A stretch of 64,000 nt of DNA from Trametes villosa (taxonomy: Eukaryota > Basidiomycota > Agaricomycetes > Polyporales > Polyporaceae), in assembly GCA_002964805.2 (NCBI GenBank), contig PUDQ02000056.1:1-64000 (forward strand), in the 5' to 3' direction. The position numbers were made by a program, and so were the translations under genes. This document shows positions 11,510 through 27,439 of the stretch, piece by piece (the first letter of the stretch is position 1; each line of letters opens with the position of its first letter). The notes beneath the pieces were generated by a model. That model did no database searches. It had not been told where the DNA came from and worked only from the letters and a program-made list of their open reading frames with translations.

Positions 11510-11630
11510 TTGGGCATCGGCCCAAGGTCTATGTACGATATGTACTGTATGATAGGTGTACTATTCATGTGCCGTGCAGAACAGGTCGGGGTGAGGGAGT
11601 GTGAAGACTGCACAAGGGAAGCCAAAAAAA

Positions 11631-11702
11631 TTCCGACACGGGGAATCGAACCCCGGGCTATCGCGTGAGAGGCGATAATGTTAGCCACTACACCATATCG
11701 GA
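11631..11702 (-). tRNA. tRNA-Glu (anticodon CTC)
   Basis: Read on the minus strand, a 72-nt cloverleaf without intron. The acceptor stem TCCGATA pairs with TGTCGGA and leaves discriminator A. The D arm is GTGTAGTGGCTAACA, the anticodon arm CGCCTCTCACGCG reads CTC, and the T arm is CCGGGGTTCGAATCCCCG. A run of seven T follows the 3' end on this strand, the usual pol III terminator. It lies about 120 bp past the stop of the questin-oxidase-like gene, on the opposite strand. Confidence 0.95.
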
Positions 11703-12594
11703 TTGAAGGTGGGTATCCATACAACCTCTATCCACCTTCTGCGCGTCCTCCGGCAGTACCGTCTGCTCTCCAACGTTGCCAACTCTGTCGCGAGGACCGT
11801 TCGATTCACTGTGTTCTACAACACCACCACAGCTCTACGGTAAAATCATGGCAATCGCCTGAGAGCGGCCGGATACTTCAGAGGGGCGATGCCCAGCTCA
11901 GATACTTACTGCACAAGTGTACCCCGAGAATAAGCTCAGTGCGTGACTCGTAGCAGCATCCACCGAATCACTGAAACGTCGTATGCTGACCTCGCCTCCT
12001 GCGCACACTAGGGTTTTTTTGCTTCAAATTCAGGTTGGAACGCTTGTCTTTCGACCACTTTGGGCCGTAACCGACGGTGTCGGATGGTGACGGAGCATAT
12101 ATGACCTGAGAGGGGTGCCACATCTGCGCACACTTCGATGCGGCTGCGGCTGCTCGACAGATCGTAGTCCATTCATGCGCGCATACCTCCAGCAGTTTCT
12201 GCGTACCGCAGCCAACTCCATAAATATCTTCTCGGCGCACAATACGGGTACGCCACACGCCTGTTCATTGATCGAAGTCACTCTCCGCAGCTTTTACAGG
12301 GCTGTCGCTGCTCATCCGAGCCGGAGCTGGGTGCTATATGGCAGGGCTGGGCAGCAAGAGGCCCATTGCGCAGAAAATGCACAAGTCATTCAGCGAGCGG
12401 TGAGATAGCTGATTCATGTCATTACATACAGAGTCTAGCGTATATGAATGTCTGGCTGAGGTATCATGGAGCGGCACGGTCATGTCGACCCCCTGAACTC
12501 GAGCGACCGTATACCGCTACTCTCATCTGTCGACCATCGTCTAGGGAAAATCGCCAATCAGTCATCCAAGCTGCCGGAGCCTGCGGTTACAGCG
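11703..12594. other. Intergenic DNA upstream of the 7-TM gene
   Basis: No gene is supported here. The frame of the 7-TM gene stays open upstream to an ATG at 12466, so an extended N terminus is possible. The stretch otherwise holds that gene's promoter and the 5' flank of the tRNA-Glu gene. Confidence 0.5.
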
Positions 12595-14114
12595 ATGCCC
12601 GCAATCGACCTCTCCTTGGACAGTGTAGGAAATCTTCGACTACAGGACGGCTTCTCGATTGTCTTAATTTCGACTGCGCTCTGGGGTAATCGGGAAGAGC
12701 ACTCATGTGACAGTGATATCTCTGATCTTTATATTCTCCAGGTGCTTTTACGGTCCTCGCAACATTCTCTGTATGCATTCTACTGTGCGTGATCTCCAGT
12801 ACTTCTGTATCTGCGCCCGAACATGTTGACTCATGGTAACAATTTAGGAACAGTCCCTCGACAAAGAGGGCGTCTCGTCTTCAAGCTTTCGCGCTGGTCG
12901 TCCTCTACCTGTCCACGTCCGCGTCATGGGCCATCACTCTTCGCGCCGTTAACCAGACAGAGGGCGCATTTCACGACGACGTCCTCGCAACCGACACCAG
13001 AGCATTCGGGGTCTCAGCGCTCGAGAGCTGTGTACCGACTGCACTACTGACCGTTAATGTATGAGCCCCAGCTGAAACCTAGATTGATTACTCAACTCAT
13101 CTAATACACCCTGTTCAGATTACATTCGGAGACACCATAGTCTGGTGGCGCGCATTCGCCCTTTGGCCGAGTAACCGAGCCGTCCGTGCAATGTTTGTGC
13201 TCTTCCTCGTGGCCACTGTGGGTGGGTACTGCGTCTACACGCATACATGCACTGCGTCTAACTGCGCACCGCAATCACAGCGCTCGGTACTGCGAATGCG
13301 GCCGATGTATGCGTCATTCACAGGCCGGATGTGTTTCAGTTTCCGTATAGCTCGGACCCCTACCAGGTCTCCGCGGTGTCCCTCGCCACTAATTTTACCG
13401 CTACGCTGCTCATATGGTACAAGGCATGGTACGCCCTCTCCAGACGAACGCTATGGCTCTGGTACTCCAGGACAGTTCAAACTGATATCATTTCCCGTAG
13501 GTCTCATGGACGGTTCATCAAGAACCAGCTCGGCCGCTCGGTACGCCGGACGCCAGTGCAACGCGTACTATTGCTATTAGTCGAGTCAGGCATGCTGTAC
13601 ACCGCTATCTGGGTCCGTGTTCCCCCTCGTGCCTCCCCCTGCGTTCCTATTCGTCTTCAAACGCACCCTCACACTCGGCAATATAGACATACGTCGTCTC
13701 CATTGAGGTTGACGTCGCCCAGCTGCAAACCGCCGCAGCACTTTATCGCGCGGATAAGAGGCTCGGCGACGGCTCATTCATCTTCATACCGGCGTGCCTC
13801 CCCGCGTTGATTGTGCGTCCCCACCTTTCGTCGCAAAGCAGAAGCTGATCTTGTTACGTCTAACCTAGGGCATTTATCCGACAATCATCGTTCTGTTGGT
13901 GGCGCTGCAGAAGCCTCCGGACGGGAATATTGCGTCTCCACTCTCGCCCATACAATTCCGCAGCGCTCTCGACACGACACAGCCCTCCTTCACTCTTTCT
14001 GTGTCCTCCGAAGACCAGCAATCGCCCCGCAGACCGATATCGGCGGTGACGAAGGAACCAGGCATTCAGATCATAGGAAACGCATCGGACTGTGCGTGCA
14101 ATGGCGTCGTATAA
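12595..14114 (+). CDS. Predicted 7-transmembrane protein of unknown function
   Basis: Eight exons: 12595-12685, 12742-12784, 12848-13058, 13119-13221, 13281-13428, 13501-13612, 13687-13812, 13869-14114. They close to 359 residues. Seven hydrophobic segments are visible: about 20-45, LQAFALVVLYLSTSASWAI, LTVNITFGDTIVWWRAFALW, AMFVLFLVATVALGTANA, VSLATNFTATLLIWYKAW, RVLLLLVESGMLYTAIW and LIGIYPTIIVLLVAL. The GDTIVWWRA..LWP..RAVR block and the LLLVESG..Y..IW block are recurrent in a large set of uncharacterised Agaricomycete membrane proteins, from memory. A polar Ser/Pro-rich tail follows, probably cytoplasmic. The topology resembles a receptor or small transporter, but there is no functional motif. 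The start at 12595 gives a short outer N terminus; a start at 12466 is in frame. It converges on the next gene with about 200 bp between stops. Confidence 0.75.
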
Positions 14115-14315
14115 TAGAGTGGCAAGCCGCACTCCAAGGTCTCGGATACTCCTGTACTCGCACAGAGAGGTAGTATACAGATATTTCCACATCTACATGG
14201 TCGGTATATGCAACAACACACTTCGTTTCGCGGCACTTTCGCGGCACTTTCGTTCCAGCCTCAAAGCAGCTGCTCACAACCGGACTTCTCGACGCCACGC
14301 CCAAATGGTGTTCCT

Positions 14316-16395
<2,080 letters not shown>

Positions 16396-17634
16396 GGTGA
16401 GGCGTCCGAGAATGAGGTGTGGGATAAGCAGAGGTGCTGTCCTGAGGCTGATATTTAAAGAGAGGGAGGCGCCGCCTCAGATACCTTACGTGGAGGGGGA
16501 GTCGCAAGGACGTCCACGGCACTCCATGCCGGTCTTCCAATCCCACAGGGGATGCGCAAAGTCATACAGGCGCAGCACTAGCGGTATCGTGCTGCACTCA
16601 CATGTTCGCTTCGTCGGTCGGCGAGTAGCCGCGTTCTTGCCGACCTTGACGAAACGAGCAGCGTAGTTAGACCGGCTTCCGCAGACAAACGGGCGATCCG
16701 CCCAAACCATGTCGTTCTCCATTGACTGCTATCAGCGAGCGTCCCCTAAAACGCGGCCGACGTGAGCAGTGAGCCGATACGCAGAGCGCGTGCTTACCTC
16801 ATCCACATCTCATGGGGTCTTCCGTACGGGAGCCCTATATCCCGACGAACTCGCCACGGGATATAGCCTCCCAGGCAACGGTGCGACGACCAGGGCTCCG
16901 AAGGCATCCGAGGCTACTGAAGGGCTCGCGCCATTGATGGCGCTGAACGGATAGGCTGAGAGCGTTGGCTAATGTTAGCCTGTGTAACTCGCAAGGAATT
17001 GACACGGTAGAGTTCAGCGGAGAGGGTACCTGGCGCGGTAGCTCTCTTGGTGCTCTTTTTTCCCTAAGCCGAAAGAGCCCTATCGCGCAAGTGCGTGAAG
17101 CTGCACCGGTCATCAGTGTAATGCAAGAATACCGACAGTCACCGGTGCTCACCTGGCATATAACCGTGAGCCTCATGGCGTGTAGAAGGTGCAGGAAAGG
17201 ACAAATAAGCAGGCTGCATACGTCTAAGGAATACATCGCCGTGTCGTTGGATAAGGCGGCGCAGCTCAGTTCCCGGTCGCGGAAAGAAGAAGGCGCGACG
17301 GCCGCTAATCCTTTACCACGAGCGCGGTTACGTGCGAGCTCTATTCAGAACGTGAGCACAGAAGAAGAGTGATCACCAAGAAAGCCCGCGCAGCGCGTGC
17401 TTCTCCAGCGCGCGATAGCCCCGGACATGTGTGAACGTATAAGTAGTGTGGTGGTCGTCGAGAGCCAAGATGTGGTTTGGGCGCTTCACCGCTCTGGCTT
17501 CACCTCCATCCAGCGATCTTCAAAGGCGATTCAGCAGGTTCGTGCGCAACGAGAGGCTCGATAGTACATCAGTTATATTACAGTTTACATGTCTGCGTCT
17601 TGAAATTCAAACTACTGATTACGACATCCTCGCC
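16396..17634. other. Intergenic DNA between sulfhydrylase copies A and B
   Basis: Holds the promoter of copy A and the 3' flank of copy B. A TATTTAAA box on the plus strand at 16452-16459 (TTTAAATA on the coding strand) lies about 60 bp before the copy A start codon and is a plausible TATA element. No coding exon was found in the rest. Confidence 0.45.
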
Positions 17635-19388
<1,754 letters not shown>

Positions 19389-21248
19389 TGGCGACGATAT
19401 GCGGGGATGGAGTGAGGGCGTCTCGATGGCTGATCACTGCTATAAGTCCTGCAGCGCCGGCGGGATATACAAGCATGGCGTGCTCCGGAATCACGCAATC
19501 GGGTCCTTAAAGCGGTCAGTGTCGCGACAGCACGAGGAATTCAAGGTCAAGTGAGCACTAGAACGCCGGAGCCGGCTCATTATCTCGAGAGCGTCCCAGA
19601 ACTCGGTGGCGGGATGTCGCGATGTCGCGCGAGTCGGCGAGCACGACGGTCTGTCGAACGTACTAACCAAGGATCGAGGCTACTCTTTGTAGTAGGCGCC
19701 GGCATCAATCTGATACGAGTTGTACGGAACTTGGCTGGGACGTTCAGTTGAGACGCCAAGGATTAATCGTAATCCCGGCGTCCGAACGGGGCCTAAGGTT
19801 GTCGGATCCCGGCCATGATCAGTCGAAAGTTGTTAAAGAGCGGCTTCGAGAGACTATCGGACGAATGCAGCGAGCGAGAAACTAACTTAAAGAACGAAGC
19901 GGAAATCGAGATGGCGGAAACTCGCAACCAGCCAGAGGACCCGTGGGGGAAACATATGAGTTTTGCATTCGTGAGCAAGAGGGGCCGCAACACGGTTACT
20001 TACGATGCACGGAGAAGGTGAGTGTTGAGTAGGAACACAGCACACTCACGAAAGCTATAGCACAAAGCGACGATAAACACGACGACTATTCATTCGGCAC
20101 GCTGCACATACAGTGATAAAGTACGCACAGAGCATCTGTACATGGGTGAAGAAGTTCACAGCTCACCTGAAATGCGGATCGGTGGGTTCTGGGCATCGGA
20201 ATATAAGAGGGACACATCGAACTGGTAAGCCATATCCTGACATGCACGAGTCGCACACGGCAGAAATGCCTTCACAGTGCGCCGGATGCGCTTAAGTCTA
20301 TGTTGAAACGAAGCACTTGCCTCCTGCACGACGAGCAGGCCTCAAGAGCGGAAATCGTCCAGCTCCAGAGTTGGACGTCGAGAGGATTCTAGCCCTTAGG
20401 CCCGGTATCGGTCCGATGCGATACATGAAAGAACCCGCCGCGCCATCGTCCGTGGTGGCATTAAGGCGTCCTTCGACGACGGAGATACACGAAGAATGCA
20501 CACAACTTTGCTCTCGACGTAATAGTACCGTAGTACCCCTCTATTCCCGGGAGTCATGGTGAAGTCATGAAGCACGATGCGACCCCACCGAGGAGCACAA
20601 GCGTCCAAGCCGGGACGACCGCGACTGCGCGAAGGCAGCCGGCCGCTCCGGGGTAACTCAGACGCTGAGTTCGCCGGTCTCGCGAAGCCAGTCCACCCGC
20701 TACTCAGGCTTCAGGGCTGATACACGAGGAGATCTAGAGGGTCCCGGTGAAAGAAGCATGCAATCGCCGGCGTGGTAATCGCGCACGCTGCGCATCCGCG
20801 TCGGGCGACGGACACGCGTCTTTCGCTCGGGCACCGGTTACACCGCCATGCAGATATCCGCTAAGATACCTTCATGAAGATGGCTCGCAAGTCGGCCGTA
20901 TTACAGAACTCCGCTTCACCCCCACGGAACCGCCAGGTTCAAGTTGCCGCGTATGGTTCGATCGTTCCCTGCAGCGAATCGCCAACAGCCCGCAAACGCG
21001 TGCTGTCGGCGCGCTGAGGGCGCGTGTCACCAAAGAATGCGAAGTCTACACTAGAGAGGCGTCTATTATTGGATTCACGGACAACTCGAAAGCATGCGGC
21101 ATACAGAAAAGCATTATGAGGCGCTGGGCAACTCCCCCTCAAGACAGCGCTAAGATAGACCAAGACGGAGACGAACCGAACCTCGAACGGTGTCAAAAGA
21201 GACGGAACACGGATACCACGCAGAGCATCAGGGCCGGGCGGGCGAGGG
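19389..21248. other. Intergenic DNA, no gene supported
   Basis: Contains the promoter of copy B and the 3' flank of the multi-dsRBD gene. Small open frames occur (for example near 19815-20021 and 20747-21301), but they lack splice context, recognisable motifs and consistent codon bias. It could hold decayed transposon sequence; I cannot identify it. Confidence 0.45.
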
Positions 21249-24200
21249 TCATGGCTTGGCCGCCTTGTCCGTCGACGCCTGGCTCTGGCGGAGCTGGTTG
21301 AGCACCTTCTTCGCGACCTTCTCCTGGCCCTGGCTCAGGCTCGGGAACGTGATCGGCAGCTCGAACTTCATCTTCCCGATGACCACCCACACCTTATGCT
21401 GCGGCTCACCGCCGTCCTTACCCTCCAGCAACTTATTGTGAAACTCAGGGGTGGGCTTCCCGGAGCTCTGACAAAAGTCTGTCGCGCGAGCACGCTGTGA
21501 GACGCACACGAGCAATAAGCGAGGGGCAGATGCACGCACCATATAGCGCTGCGACACTCGTCTTGAGCGGAGGCTCAACAGCGATGGACGGCTTGCCACC
21601 CTTGTTGTGCTTCCCATTCAGTGCGGGAGCGGATGGCTTGGCCGTAGAGGGCGCCAGATGCTTTCCAGAGGGAGGGTTGTTCGGAGGCGTAGCGGAAGGC
21701 GGGGGAGGTGGTGGTGGTAGTGTAGTCGGCGGTGGTGGTGGCGGTGGAACGGTGGGCGGCGGCGCAGGTTGCGGCGGCGGAGGGGGCAGGCTTGAGGGAG
21801 GCGGAGGCGGTGGGGGTTGTGTGACCGGCGGCGTAGGCACAACTGTCGGCGGCCGCACTACCGGAGGGGCGAGTGCTACGACAGGTGGTGTAGACTGGGC
21901 CGGTGGCTGGGGAGGGTAAGGTGCTGGAGGTCTCGCATGCGCGCCCGCGACAGCCTGGTTGTGGATTGGTGGTATGCCCGGCACGCCAGGGTTGTACACA
22001 GGGGCGCCCGGGGCATGTGGAACGGGCGCAGGCGCGGGGGCAGGCGTGCCGGTTGCAGGATAGTAGCCAGGTTGCGCGGTAGGCATAGTGTACTGTACCG
22101 GGGCGGCCGAATACGATGGATACCCGGGAACCTGACCTTGACCGGGGTAAGGAGCGCCGTACTGATACTGCTGAGGGTACGCCACGGGCGCGGGAGCACT
22201 CGCGACCGGAGGCTGGGGCTGAGCATAGTAGCCAGCGTACATCGCATTCGGCGCGGCGTACTGAGGAGCTTGCATGGGGACAGCCGGATATGGCGCCTGC
22301 GGCTGAGCCGCGCCGTAGAAAGGAGCCTGTGCGGGCTGGAAACCGCCCACGGGATACCCGTATGCGGCGGGAGGTTGCTGAGGACCGCCGCCGACGGCCG
22401 GATACGGCGCGGGGACGGCGGGCGCCGCATGCGGCACGCCGACGCCGACGTTCCTAGGCCCCGGCTGGAAGTGGCCGCCGACGTGCGCGGGGCCGCCGCC
22501 GTTGCCAAATTGGCCGGGGCCAGGAGCGTTGGGCCGCGACCAGGAGCCGTTGTTGTTCGGGTACTTCTTCTGCCCGTTCCACGCAGGCCGCGGGTTCTGG
22601 TTTCCCTGTGGGACGAACCCGCCCCCGCCGCCTTGCATACCTTGGTTGTTGTTGTTGTACCCCCCGCCAATGCGCGGCTTCTTGTTGTTCCACGCCCCGT
22701 CGCTCGGGCCAGCCCCCCACTCGCCGCCCCCGCCCTCCCAGTTCTTGCGCTTGCGGTTCATGAACTGATGGGAGTCCTGCTGCTGGGCGTAGTACGGGAC
22801 GTACCCGGGCGGCGTCGGCCTGCCCTTGAAGCGGAGGAACTCGATGACCCCCTGTTCGACGGCGTGCGCGACAACAGCGAGCTTCGCGTCGTTCCGGTTG
22901 CGATACTCAGCAGGGACGGTGTACTTCCGCACTTGCTGAGGTGTCGGCGTCGGACATAGCTCAACGATCATCGTGGCACCGCAGGCTGCACAACTCTCAG
23001 CAGCTAGAACGCATAGGCTCGAAGAACAGAAAAAACTGACCATCCAGATCCATGTCATACTCGACCTGCGGCTGAATACCCGGGCCGTGCGCCTTACGGT
23101 ACTCGCCGTTCAGCAAGGGCGTAAGGACCTCGGCGGCGTGCTTCCGCAGCGCGGGTGGAAGCTTGTCTTCGACAGACTTGGCCACGCTGCGGATGTACTC
23201 GCCGACGCCCTCCGACATCGCAAGCAAGCACACGGCCGCCTTCGCCTCCGCACGCTTCGAAAACCGAGCATCAACGAGATATGACTTGACCTCACCAGGT
23301 CGCTCGAGGCGCAGTAGGCATCCGTGATCTGGCCATCGTCATCAGCGACAGCCATCCGCAGCGTGCATAGGTAGACTTACAGCCAAGGCGAGTGTCAACG
23401 GTCCATACGAAGTTGGGGACGATCTTCCCGCCACGCGCGGACTGGATCGTAGTATTGAGCCAAGCAGGTCCGTTAATATCCAGCGCGGTCTTCCCCGCCA
23501 CCGGTTCGGGAAACGGCTGAGGGAGGGAGTCGAAGAACTGCTGTAGCCCTATGGCGGAGTTGGGGTAGTCTGATCCAGGCTCGTCGACCGCCATATCCGT
23601 CCCGGAAGACGACCACGATTTGATGTAGTCCAGGACGTTGTCCGCGAGGGCAACTTCCGCACAGGCCTTCTTCGCCTCCGCCGCGGTACTGTAGATGGTG
23701 TTGACAGAGTAAACCCTCGAGTTGCGAGGTCCCAGGCGTATACGCAGCGCACAGCCCTGTGCTACAAGTGGCGTGCAAGTTCAGAACCGCGAACATAAGC
23801 GCATACAATCAAGCATACGTACTCCTTCCGAACTTCGGTTCATTGATGAGCAGCCAGAATGGCTTGATGCGCCCATACGTCCAGTCAAGGCACGTTTGTT
23901 CGATTGACTTCACAGATTCGTCCATCTCAGTCGCAGATTCGACCTCTGGTTTGGGTGGCGGCGGTGTTGGCTCCGCTTCTGGGGTGCCCTTGCCCTCGCC
24001 GGATATGATGAAGTCGAGTGCGCCGCTCTCGATGGCGACAGTAGACACATGTGCCTTCGCGTCGTACTTACGCGTGTGCGCGGAGGGGGAGACATAGGTA
24101 CGCGAAGCGCCGTTCGGTCTCGTAATTGTAAGCCTGCAGCGTTTGCCTGGAGGGCGTCAAACGCGGCCCATGCGTTGTATACACTAAACTCACCAAACGC

Positions 24201-24512
24201 CGCCGTATCCTCCTCAAAGTCGTACTTCAGCGCCTCCGTGTTCCCGAACGTCTGCTGGCAGGCCTGATGCAGCCGTGCTACCGCTCTGGTGATGGCGGAG
24301 TCCGGCGCGGGTGCAGGTGCGGGAGTCGGTTGAGGCGGGGCGGCGAAGGCGTTCTGCGAGACAGCGAGCAGAGCAGGCTCTTGGAGGTATAGTGGAACGG
24401 GAACAGCGCCGATGTGCAGGAGTCGTTCCGTAGCTCGTGCAAACGCGGCCTCTTCGCTCTGGCCTGGCGTCATAGATGGACCCGGGGTGGATGCGAGTGT
24501 CGTGGCGTTCAT
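21249..24512 (-). CDS. Protein with five apparent dsRNA-binding modules and a Pro-rich linker
   Basis: Exons 24194-24512, 23823-24146, 23381-23761, 23041-23328, 21540-22985, 21478-21249 join in frame to 995 residues. Four N-terminal modules (about 75-160, 195-265, 290-385, 395-485) share a dsRBD-like layout: a helix, a first strand such as CRLTITRPNG, CALRIRLGPR, CLLRLERPG or MIVELCPTP, then Y or S, then an A-rich helix such as KYDAKAHVSTVAIESGALDF or NDAKLAVVAHAVEQGVIEF. A fifth lies at the C terminus (about 918-990: PTPEFHNKLLEGKD, HKVWVVIGKMKFELP, QEKVAKKVLNQL). Between modules 4 and 5 is a 430-residue linker rich in Gly/Asn, then Tyr/Ala/Pro, then long Pro runs. The linker start has KRKNW and NNKKPR basic patches. 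Probably an RNA-binding scaffold; function unknown. The dsRBD assignment is by eye, with module 5 the most typical. Confidence 0.75.
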
Positions 24513-26149
24513 GGTGGCTACCTGGTAGGAGTGTCAGTACAAGCAGCCAGGTGATACACGCCAGCTATTATAGGTAGGATATCGGTATATGCGCATATCC
24601 CGACGTGTAGCATGCATGCGGCATGGGCCGCCCGCATGTTACACGCATGGCCCAGCTTCGCCTCTGACAGCGTCTTGGATGAGAAGCTCACCGTATCGGC
24701 ATCTAGTTGTGGGAGTGTGAGATCCAGAGGTGGGCTCTGCCTCAGAAGAAGCTGAACGGCTGGCTGGTGGTAATGGTGGTAAAGGGAGAAGGAGGACGGT
24801 TCACATTTTAGCTTGAGTTACGTGCGTGGCCCTTACAAAACGTGCGTGGCGTGCGTGGATTAGCGTTTTTGGCAGGACAAGTTAATTTGGCGCCAAGTTA
24901 GCGTGACTCTGCGTGACTTGCGTGAGCGTGCGTGAATTTGCGTGGGCTCATAGCGGCAGCCTCTCTCTGTCTGGACGTGATAAAACTATCTCAGGGAGCT
25001 CATACACAGCAAAGGAAGCTCACTGGAAGCTCAGAATAATTGTCGGTGCACAAGAATAGCGTGGAAGGGCCCCTCGTTGCCGAATGAAGGTAAGCGCCCA
25101 AGCACCTTGCGTGGGCTTGCATGAGGTACCGTCCAGGCGCGAAGTTCCATCGTTCAGACTGCTTACCTCGATAGATCAGGCCCTCGACTACGCCAGATGA
25201 CTACACGGTAAGGAGGGCCTCTGTCTACCTCGCTATACGTTACATTTGTTAGTGCCTTGAATTAGAGATGGCTCAGCCTCGCCGCCGCAGTGTTACCTTA
25301 TACCATTTTGTACTACTTATATTGAGGTGTACAGCATTAGAAAGTGATAGAAATATGTGTACATCCTGTGAGGGGGGGGTTACAAAGGGAGCGGTAGCGA
25401 GAACGAGAGATGACGGGGAGTGAACGTTGACGACGAGCGGAAAGGCGATGGCGAGCACCGCGGACGCGACGAGCTCAGTGGCAATGACGGCGCCAAGACT
25501 GCCGCAGGCAGCGAGGAGGGCAAGTCTAGCGCCCACGCACGCTGTGAGATCACCGCAAGCGCCGTCACGCAAGTCCAAGTAAATTGCCTTGATTTTAGGT
25601 GAGGTTCACGCACGGATAAGCTAGCGTCAAGTAACTTTATACAGCCTCGAGAAGGAGAGAGGCGCCTCCCTGCGCCGCGACGTTTGTGGCTAAGTTAACG
25701 GGCGTCTACAATAGACTACCCGTCGGCTCGGCGAGCTTCGAGGACGTTCATTGCAACTTGCTACGCTCATGTCCAGTTATTCAGTCTGCATCTGTAAGCT
25801 TTCCCTACCTGTTTGAAGGCCGGATATCCTTTGCACCAATGAAGACGAAAAATTTGTGGACGAAGTGTCGTTATATCTTAGGCCTCGAACGTCAAAACAA
25901 GTCGTCCGATATCTCCTCTGGTTAGCACTGCACTTGGACTAATATGTCTGCCCTCAGAACATGATGCATGATTACCTCAGTATACCAAATTACCCGTGTC
26001 AAGAGGGACGCGCTTCAACGAAAGCCCCACCCTCACTTGGGCGGACCGGCCAGATAGTTCCTTGCGGGCCAGAAGGACACCCGGTCAGCTGCCCACCGTC
26101 CGCGATGCTTCGATAAACCAGCAGCGTTATCGCCCTCCTCCAAACCACC
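24513..26149. other. Intergenic DNA between divergent genes
   Basis: This is the shared upstream region of the dsRBD gene (minus) and the phytanoyl-CoA dioxygenase family gene (plus). It includes the GCGTG cluster listed separately and an E2F-like palindrome TTTGGCGCCAAG near 24887. A 101-codon minus-strand frame (25273-25578) encodes a hydrophobic stretch but has overlapping frames and no support, so it is not called as a gene. Confidence 0.5.
24821..24945. repeat. Cluster of about ten GCGTG motifs
   Basis: The pentamer GCGTG, often followed by G, A or AC, recurs about ten times in 125 bp, all in one orientation, with irregular 6-12 bp spacing. It is split in two groups by AAGTTAATTTGGCGCCAAGT. 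This could be an array of transcription-factor sites in the promoter of the dsRBD gene, or a degenerate minisatellite. Confidence 0.55.
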
Positions 26150-27193
26150 ATGCCCTCCACGCTCAAACAGCACTACGACGAGCACGGCTACGTCGTCGTG
26201 CCCGGGCTCGTCCCGCCCGCGCACCTCGCCGCGCTCGAAGCCGCCTCGGAGCGCGTCATCGCGCGCACCCGCGCTGGGGAGTGGCCGCACCGCCGCACCG
26301 TCGGGCGGCAGTTCCCGCCGTACGGCGACGGCGACCCGGACTCGTGGGGCGTGCAGCACGCGATGCACCCCGACCTGGGCGAGCCTGCGTTTGCGCGGTG
26401 GTACACGTCTGACGCGCTCGTGGGCGTTGTGCGGGAGCTGCTTGGGTGCGAGGAGGATGATCTGCAGATGGGTTAGTGAGGCCCGCATCCCGAAGGCGTA
26501 TTGGGAGCTGACATTCTTCTATGTTGCAGAATTGTTCAATATGTTGATCAACCCTACGTCGAACTCGTTCGCGCTCCGGTGGCACCGCGACGATGTGCGG
26601 GAGGACGCTACTGAGGAAGAGGAGCGTGAAGCTCTCAGTATATGGCACCACGGCGTAAGTATGCCCCTTCCAGGTGTTGCCATAACTGTTGCTTTATAAC
26701 CGGAGAATCCAATGCAGACGCAGTGGAACACGTAGGTCGCCAGTAATATTTGTTTACATACTGCCCTAACCCCCTTCCTAGCGCCCTCCGCGAAGACTCC
26801 TGCCTCTTCGTCGTCCCCGGCTCACACACCACCCCTCGCACGCCCGCCCAGCGCGCGCTCTCCTCCACGCCCGACCCGCCCACCGACCCGCTCGCGATGC
26901 CCGGCGCCGTGCGCGTCTCGCTCCGCCCGGGCGAGACCGTCTTCTACAACAACAACATCCTGCACTGCGCGACGTACGACCCACACGCGCCGCGCATCAC
27001 GCTGCACGCGTGCATGGGCGAGGCGCGCGGCGGGCCCGCGCGTGCGCGCAACATCCTCCAGCACGGGCTGCAGTGGATGAAGGAGCCGCGGTTCGCGGCG
27101 ACGCTGGATGACCGTGGAAGGGCGATGCTCGAGCGCATCGTGCGCTTACAGGAGAGCGTGAAGGGGGAGGTTGAGTACTCGCTTTCGAATTGA
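26150..27193 (+). CDS. Phytanoyl-CoA dioxygenase (PhyH) family protein
   Basis: Exons 26150-26471, 26530-26654, 26718-26731 (a 14-nt micro-exon) and 26782-27193 give 290 residues. Non-heme Fe(II)/2-oxoglutarate oxygenase fold. The iron ligands fit WHRDD (His126, Asp128) and the distal His in NNILHCATYD (His215), with Arg225 in APRITLH placed for 2-oxoglutarate. The N terminus starts with QHYDEHGYVVVPGLVPPAHL, the standard opening of the family. Members oxidise diverse lipids and small molecules, so the substrate cannot be read from sequence. The micro-exon encodes TQWNT and is flanked by good splice sites (CAG| and |GTAGGT). Confidence 0.87.
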
Positions 27194-27336
27194 ACATTCT
27201 CCTTGGCGGGCCTAATACGATATGTTGGTGGTTCGTGGGGATTCTCCGAAGACCTGTGAGTGATTTCTGTGGTACAACTCTATAGCTGAACGACTGCGCT
27301 CAATTTATAGCTACATGTAGAGATTCAGGCACCGCC

Positions 27337-27439
27337 GCCTGGATGGCTCAGCTGGTTAGAGCGCAGGTCTCATACTTTGGTATGACCATCCTGGCGATGG
27401 GCAATCCTGAGGTCGTGAGTTCGATCCTCACTCCGGGCA
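27337..27439 (+). tRNA. tRNA-Met (anticodon CAT), intron-containing
   Basis: The acceptor stem GCCTGGA pairs with TCCGGGC and leaves discriminator A. The D arm is TGGCTCAGCTGGTTAGAGC, the anticodon loop is CTCATA, and the T arm is GTGAGTTCGATCCTCAC. An intron of about 30 nt sits just 3' of the anticodon (starting around CTTTGG, ending before ATCCTG), the standard eukaryotic position. Elongator type, since the sequence matches the GCCTGGATGGCTCAG form. A near-identical copy lies 270 bp away on the other strand. Confidence 0.9.

Noticed and set aside
21817..22959. 380-codon plus-strand frame opposite the dsRBD gene
   Set aside because: Arg-rich shadow of the Pro/Gly/Ala linker in the real minus-strand exon.
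23364..23380. Very short gap between exons 3 and 4 of the dsRBD gene
   Set aside because: Too short for an intron; the acceptor at 23329-23330 gives a 52-nt intron and a good module.
25273..25578. 101-codon minus-strand frame with a hydrophobic core
   Set aside because: Could encode a membrane segment, but another frame overlaps with equal openness and there is no signal peptide, motif or promoter support.
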